A stretch of 32,800 bases of DNA. Source: Planctomycetota bacterium. Lineage in GTDB: Bacteria > Planctomycetota > Phycisphaerae > Phycisphaerales > UBA1924. Shown here one piece after another: positions 30,719 through 32,800 of the stretch. Each line of letters opens with the position of its first letter. Positions within the stretch are counted from its first letter, which is position 1. A program made the translations under genes and the position numbers. Under the pieces are notes generated by a model. That model was not told the DNA's origin and searched no databases. It saw nothing but the letters and a program-made list of their open reading frames with translations. The DNA lies in the NCBI GenBank assembly GCA_003697045.1, contig RFGK01000058.1, positions 1-32,800 on the forward strand. The letters are read 5' to 3'.

Positions 30719-32170
30719 TTGGCCAGAATCTTGGTCATTGAAGACGACGACGACCTGCGCTTCGGAGTCACGCGATCGTTGCGCAAGGACGATCACGAGG
30801 TCGATGAGGCTTCGACGCTGGCCGAGGCCCGCAAGGCGCTCGCTTCACACACCTACGACGTTGTCTTGACTGATTACAACCTTGGCCCCGACGATGGCGT
30901 GGCGCTGGTCAAGGAACTTCGAGACGACGGCTTTGCCGGGGCGGTGGTCGTCATGACCGGATTCGGCTCGATCGAGCTGGCCGTGCGCGCCATGAAGTTC
31001 GGAGCCGACGACTTTCTCGAAAAACCCGTCAAGCTCGACGAAGTGCGGGCACTCGTCGGCAAACTGATCGAACGCACCGCAGCAGAGAAAAGGCTCAAGC
31101 TCTACGAACGGCTCGACCGCCGACACGCCGAGTTGTCACGTCCGATCGGTGAGAGCGACCTCTGGAAGAAGACGCTCGACCTGTGCGAGAAGCTGGCCTG
31201 CATGCCAGTCATGAGTCGCGGCGCCGATCCGGGTTCCCCGGGCGGCGGAGCGCTGCCGACAATCCTCCTTCTCGGGGAAACCGGCTCGGGCAAGGGTGTG
31301 TTGGCACGTCATATTCATGAAGCGGGGACGCCCAAGGGGGCGCGACTTCCATTCGTCCACATCAACTGTTCGGCGCTGCCCCCGCAACTGGTTGAAGGCG
31401 AGCTCTTCGGACATGAGAAGGGCGCGTTTACCGATGCGCGCGAGGCCAAGGAGGGTCTTTTTGAAATGGCCGACGGCGGCACGATCTTCCTCGATGAAAT
31501 CGGTGACCTGCCGCTGGAGATGCAAACCAAGCTCTTGACCGTGCTCGAACAGGGAGTATTCCGGCGTGTCGGCGGGACGCGCGAGCGGACCGTGCGGGCG
31601 CGCGTGATCGCTGCGACGAATCACGATCTCGAAAAGGACGCAGCGGAAGGAAAGTTCCGCCGCGATCTGTTCTATCGACTCAATGCCTTTACGGTGACAG
31701 TCCCTCCTCTGCGTGCTCGGGGTAATGACGCCGTGCTCATCGCGCAGCGCATGCTCGAACGCTACCGCAGCGAGTACGGGCGTGGACCGGCCCGACTCAC
31801 CGCCGACGCTGAGGAAGCCATCCGCACGCACCCGTGGGTTGGCAATGTGCGCGAGCTGCTCAATGCCGTGCAAAGAGCAGCGATGCTCGTTGATTCCAGC
31901 GAGATCAATGCCTCTGACCTTGCGCTGTTCGGCGGCACAGACGCCGGCATGACCGAAGAGGCACCCGGGGGCAAGCTCCGCTTTGACTTCGACCATGGCA
32001 TCCACACGGCCGAAGAAGTCGAACGCGAACTCATGGTTCAGGCGCTCGCACGCACCCGCGGCAACGTCTCTCGGGCGGCCCGCCTCATCGGCATGCAACG
32101 ATCGAGCTTCCGCTACCGAATCGAACGGTATGGGCTCGGCGAGCTCATCCAGGAGCTGGCCCAACGATGA
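30719..32170 (+). CDS. Sigma-54-dependent response regulator, NtrC family
   Basis: The TTG at 30719 is preferred over GTG 30698: GGTGAGG lies five to six bases before it, and the protein then begins LARILVIEDDDDLR as relatives do (483 residues). The receiver has the acidic pair (EDDDD), phospho-acceptor Asp52 (LTDYNLG), MTGFGS and Lys in EKPVKL. The AAA+ domain has Walker A GETGSGKG, GHEKGAFTDAREAKEG (sigma-54 contact loop, residues 235-240, GAFTDA for GAFTGA), Walker B GGTIFLDEIGDLP and RVIAATN...FRRDLFYRLN. The C-terminal Fis-type helix-turn-helix reads ARTRGNVSRAARLIGMQRSSFRYRI. It should activate sigma-54 promoters when phosphorylated by the preceding kinase. A matching candidate promoter lies at 28092. 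The stop overlaps the next gene as ATGA. Confidence 0.93.
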   Translation: MARILVIEDDDDLRFGVTRSLRKDDHEVDEASTLAEARKALASHTYDVVLTDYNLGPDDGVALVKELRDDGFAGAVVVMTGFGSIELAVRAMKFGADDFLEKPVKLDEVRALVGKLIERTAAEKRLKLYERLDRRHAELSRPIGESDLWKKTLDLCEKLACMPVMSRGADPGSPGGGALPTILLLGETGSGKGVLARHIHEAGTPKGARLPFVHINCSALPPQLVEGELFGHEKGAFTDAREAKEGLFEMADGGTIFLDEIGDLPLEMQTKLLTVLEQGVFRRVGGTRERTVRARVIAATNHDLEKDAAEGKFRRDLFYRLNAFTVTVPPLRARGNDAVLIAQRMLERYRSEYGRGPARLTADAEEAIRTHPWVGNVRELLNAVQRAAMLVDSSEINASDLALFGGTDAGMTEEAPGGKLRFDFDHGIHTAEEVERELMVQALARTRGNVSRAARLIGMQRSSFRYRIERYGLGELIQELAQR

Positions 32171-32800
32171 GAAGTCTCCTCTTGCCTGTCCTTGTTCTTT
32201 CAGCCGCCTCGGGCGCCGCCGTCGCAGCACGCGGTTCCGACGGCGTCTGGATCGACGATCTCGGTGATGCCGCTTTCCGTCGTACCGACTCTGGCAACAA
32301 CGGCATGTTGCCCCCGGGCATCGATCCGATCGACCTTGTCGGCGTCACCGTGACTGGCTGGCAGACACTGACACCCACCACCGATCCGTATTCCGGCACC
32401 GTCGCCCAGGACGCGGACCTGATGCGGATTCGTCTGGAGTTCGACGGGCTGGTCGCACCTCCCGGGCCCATCGGCATCGGGCAGGCCGGCGGTGCGTATG
32501 ACCCCCTTCGGTTTGGAGACCGACCTGTCTACGGCTTCATCGATTTCGATATCGACGATGACAAGGACACCGGCGGCGAGCTCGCAGGAGCCGCCCAGAA
32601 TCGCTACCTGGCAAACGTCGGTCGATTCGGAATGACGCCGCACGACTCCATCTCCGAGCGCGTCGCCGTATGGAGTGAGGATCTCGATACAAACTTTTAT
32701 TCCGTGCCCCAGTACGAACGCACTGGGGCCGAGATGACCTTCGTCATGTGCGGGTGCTGGATACCCCAGATTATCTCGCAGGACGGCAACATGGACGGAC
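32167..32800 (+). CDS. Secreted protein of unknown function (cut by window end)
   Basis: ATG 32167 overlaps the regulator stop (ATGA), so translation is likely coupled. The ORF track omits this gene because no stop occurs before base 32800; about 211 residues are visible. The N-terminus MRSLLLPVLVLSAASGAAVAA is a signal peptide. The mature part is acidic and beta-looking (GVWIDDLGDAAFRRTDSGNNGMLPPGIDPIDLVGVTV, DADLMRIRLEFDGLVAPPGP, YGFIDFDIDDDKDTGGE). It resembles the opening of planctomycete exported proteins that describe low-calcium or dockerin-containing domains, but I cannot name a family. The link to the two-component pair suggests a target or accessory of that system. Confidence 0.75.
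   Translation, partial: MRSLLLPVLVLSAASGAAVAARGSDGVWIDDLGDAAFRRTDSGNNGMLPPGIDPIDLVGVTVTGWQTLTPTTDPYSGTVAQDADLMRIRLEFDGLVAPPGPIGIGQAGGAYDPLRFGDRPVYGFIDFDIDDDKDTGGELAGAAQNRYLANVGRFGMTPHDSISERVAVWSEDLDTNFYSVPQYERTGAEMTFVMCGCWIPQIISQDGNMDG

Noticed and set aside
1-32800. tRNA, rRNA, CRISPR arrays, insertion sequences and prophage genes
   Set aside because: I looked for T-loop patterns, regularly spaced repeats, transposase motifs and phage modules, and saw none. The GGTTCAA-like strings found lie within coding sequence.

Overview
The window is 32.8 kb of GC-rich bacterial DNA, and its gene content points to a planctomycete of the Phycisphaerae type. The clues are secreted FG-GAP proteins, a 'GC-type' dockerin tail ending in SAGCP, a VPAPG...RKR sorting tail of PEP-CTERM type, a TIGR03790-type exported protein, an H-X9-DG prepilin, and a short PheT without the usual tRNA-binding OB domain. 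This is inference from protein families. No rRNA or tRNA gene is present to settle taxonomy.

Layout. 1-1052 (-): 5' part of a type II secretion/type IV pilus GspF-like membrane protein, cut by the window edge. 1238-2311 (+): threonine 3-dehydrogenase-like enzyme. 2312-5724 (-): a large secreted PA14/FG-GAP/UnbV protein and a small lipoprotein. 5770-8923 (+): pheT and ilvE. 9188-10047: a MarR regulator and a convergent, overlapping Rid protein. 10103-13277 (+): compact run of NAD(P)HX epimerase, BFN-domain protein, truD and a HAD hydrolase. 13252-14257 (-): a small membrane protein and a PEP-CTERM-like secreted protein. 14544-18680 (+): dnaE. 18754-19422 (-): ubiX. 19496-21006 (+): lipoprotein and pyrB. 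20993-21289 (-): DUF167 protein. 21384-22973 (+): TIGR03790-like exported protein. 23186-26634 (+): sugar-phosphate isomerase-like TIM barrel, Nramp-like transporter and DUF993 protein, probably one operon. 26746-28005 (-): FG-GAP/dockerin protein with a clear terminator. 28452-end (+): H-X9-DG prepilin, sensor histidine kinase, NtrC-family regulator and a truncated secreted protein, with very tight spacing.

Most of the window is ordinary housekeeping (translation, replication, pyrimidine and amino-acid metabolism) mixed with exported proteins. Genes are packed tightly. Three convergent pairs overlap at their 3' ends, one pair abuts stop to stop, and several co-directional genes share ATGA/GTGA junctions.

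Three regions deserve attention. First, the prepilin-kinase-NtrC-secreted protein locus has a sigma-54-like promoter (TGGCAC-N5-ATGCA) in the long divergent region upstream, which suggests a self-contained sigma-54 surface or secretion programme. Second, the isomerase/transporter/DUF993 operon has a transporter that looks like Nramp but lacks both metal-binding signature motifs. Third, the TIGR03790-type protein has a His and a Cys placed as in clan CD (caspase/gingipain-like) peptidases. Smaller sequence-level oddities are a Tdh that has lost all four structural-zinc cysteines, a Rid protein without the catalytic Arg, and a PheT without its EMAP/OB domain. No CRISPR array, insertion sequence, prophage or tRNA was seen.
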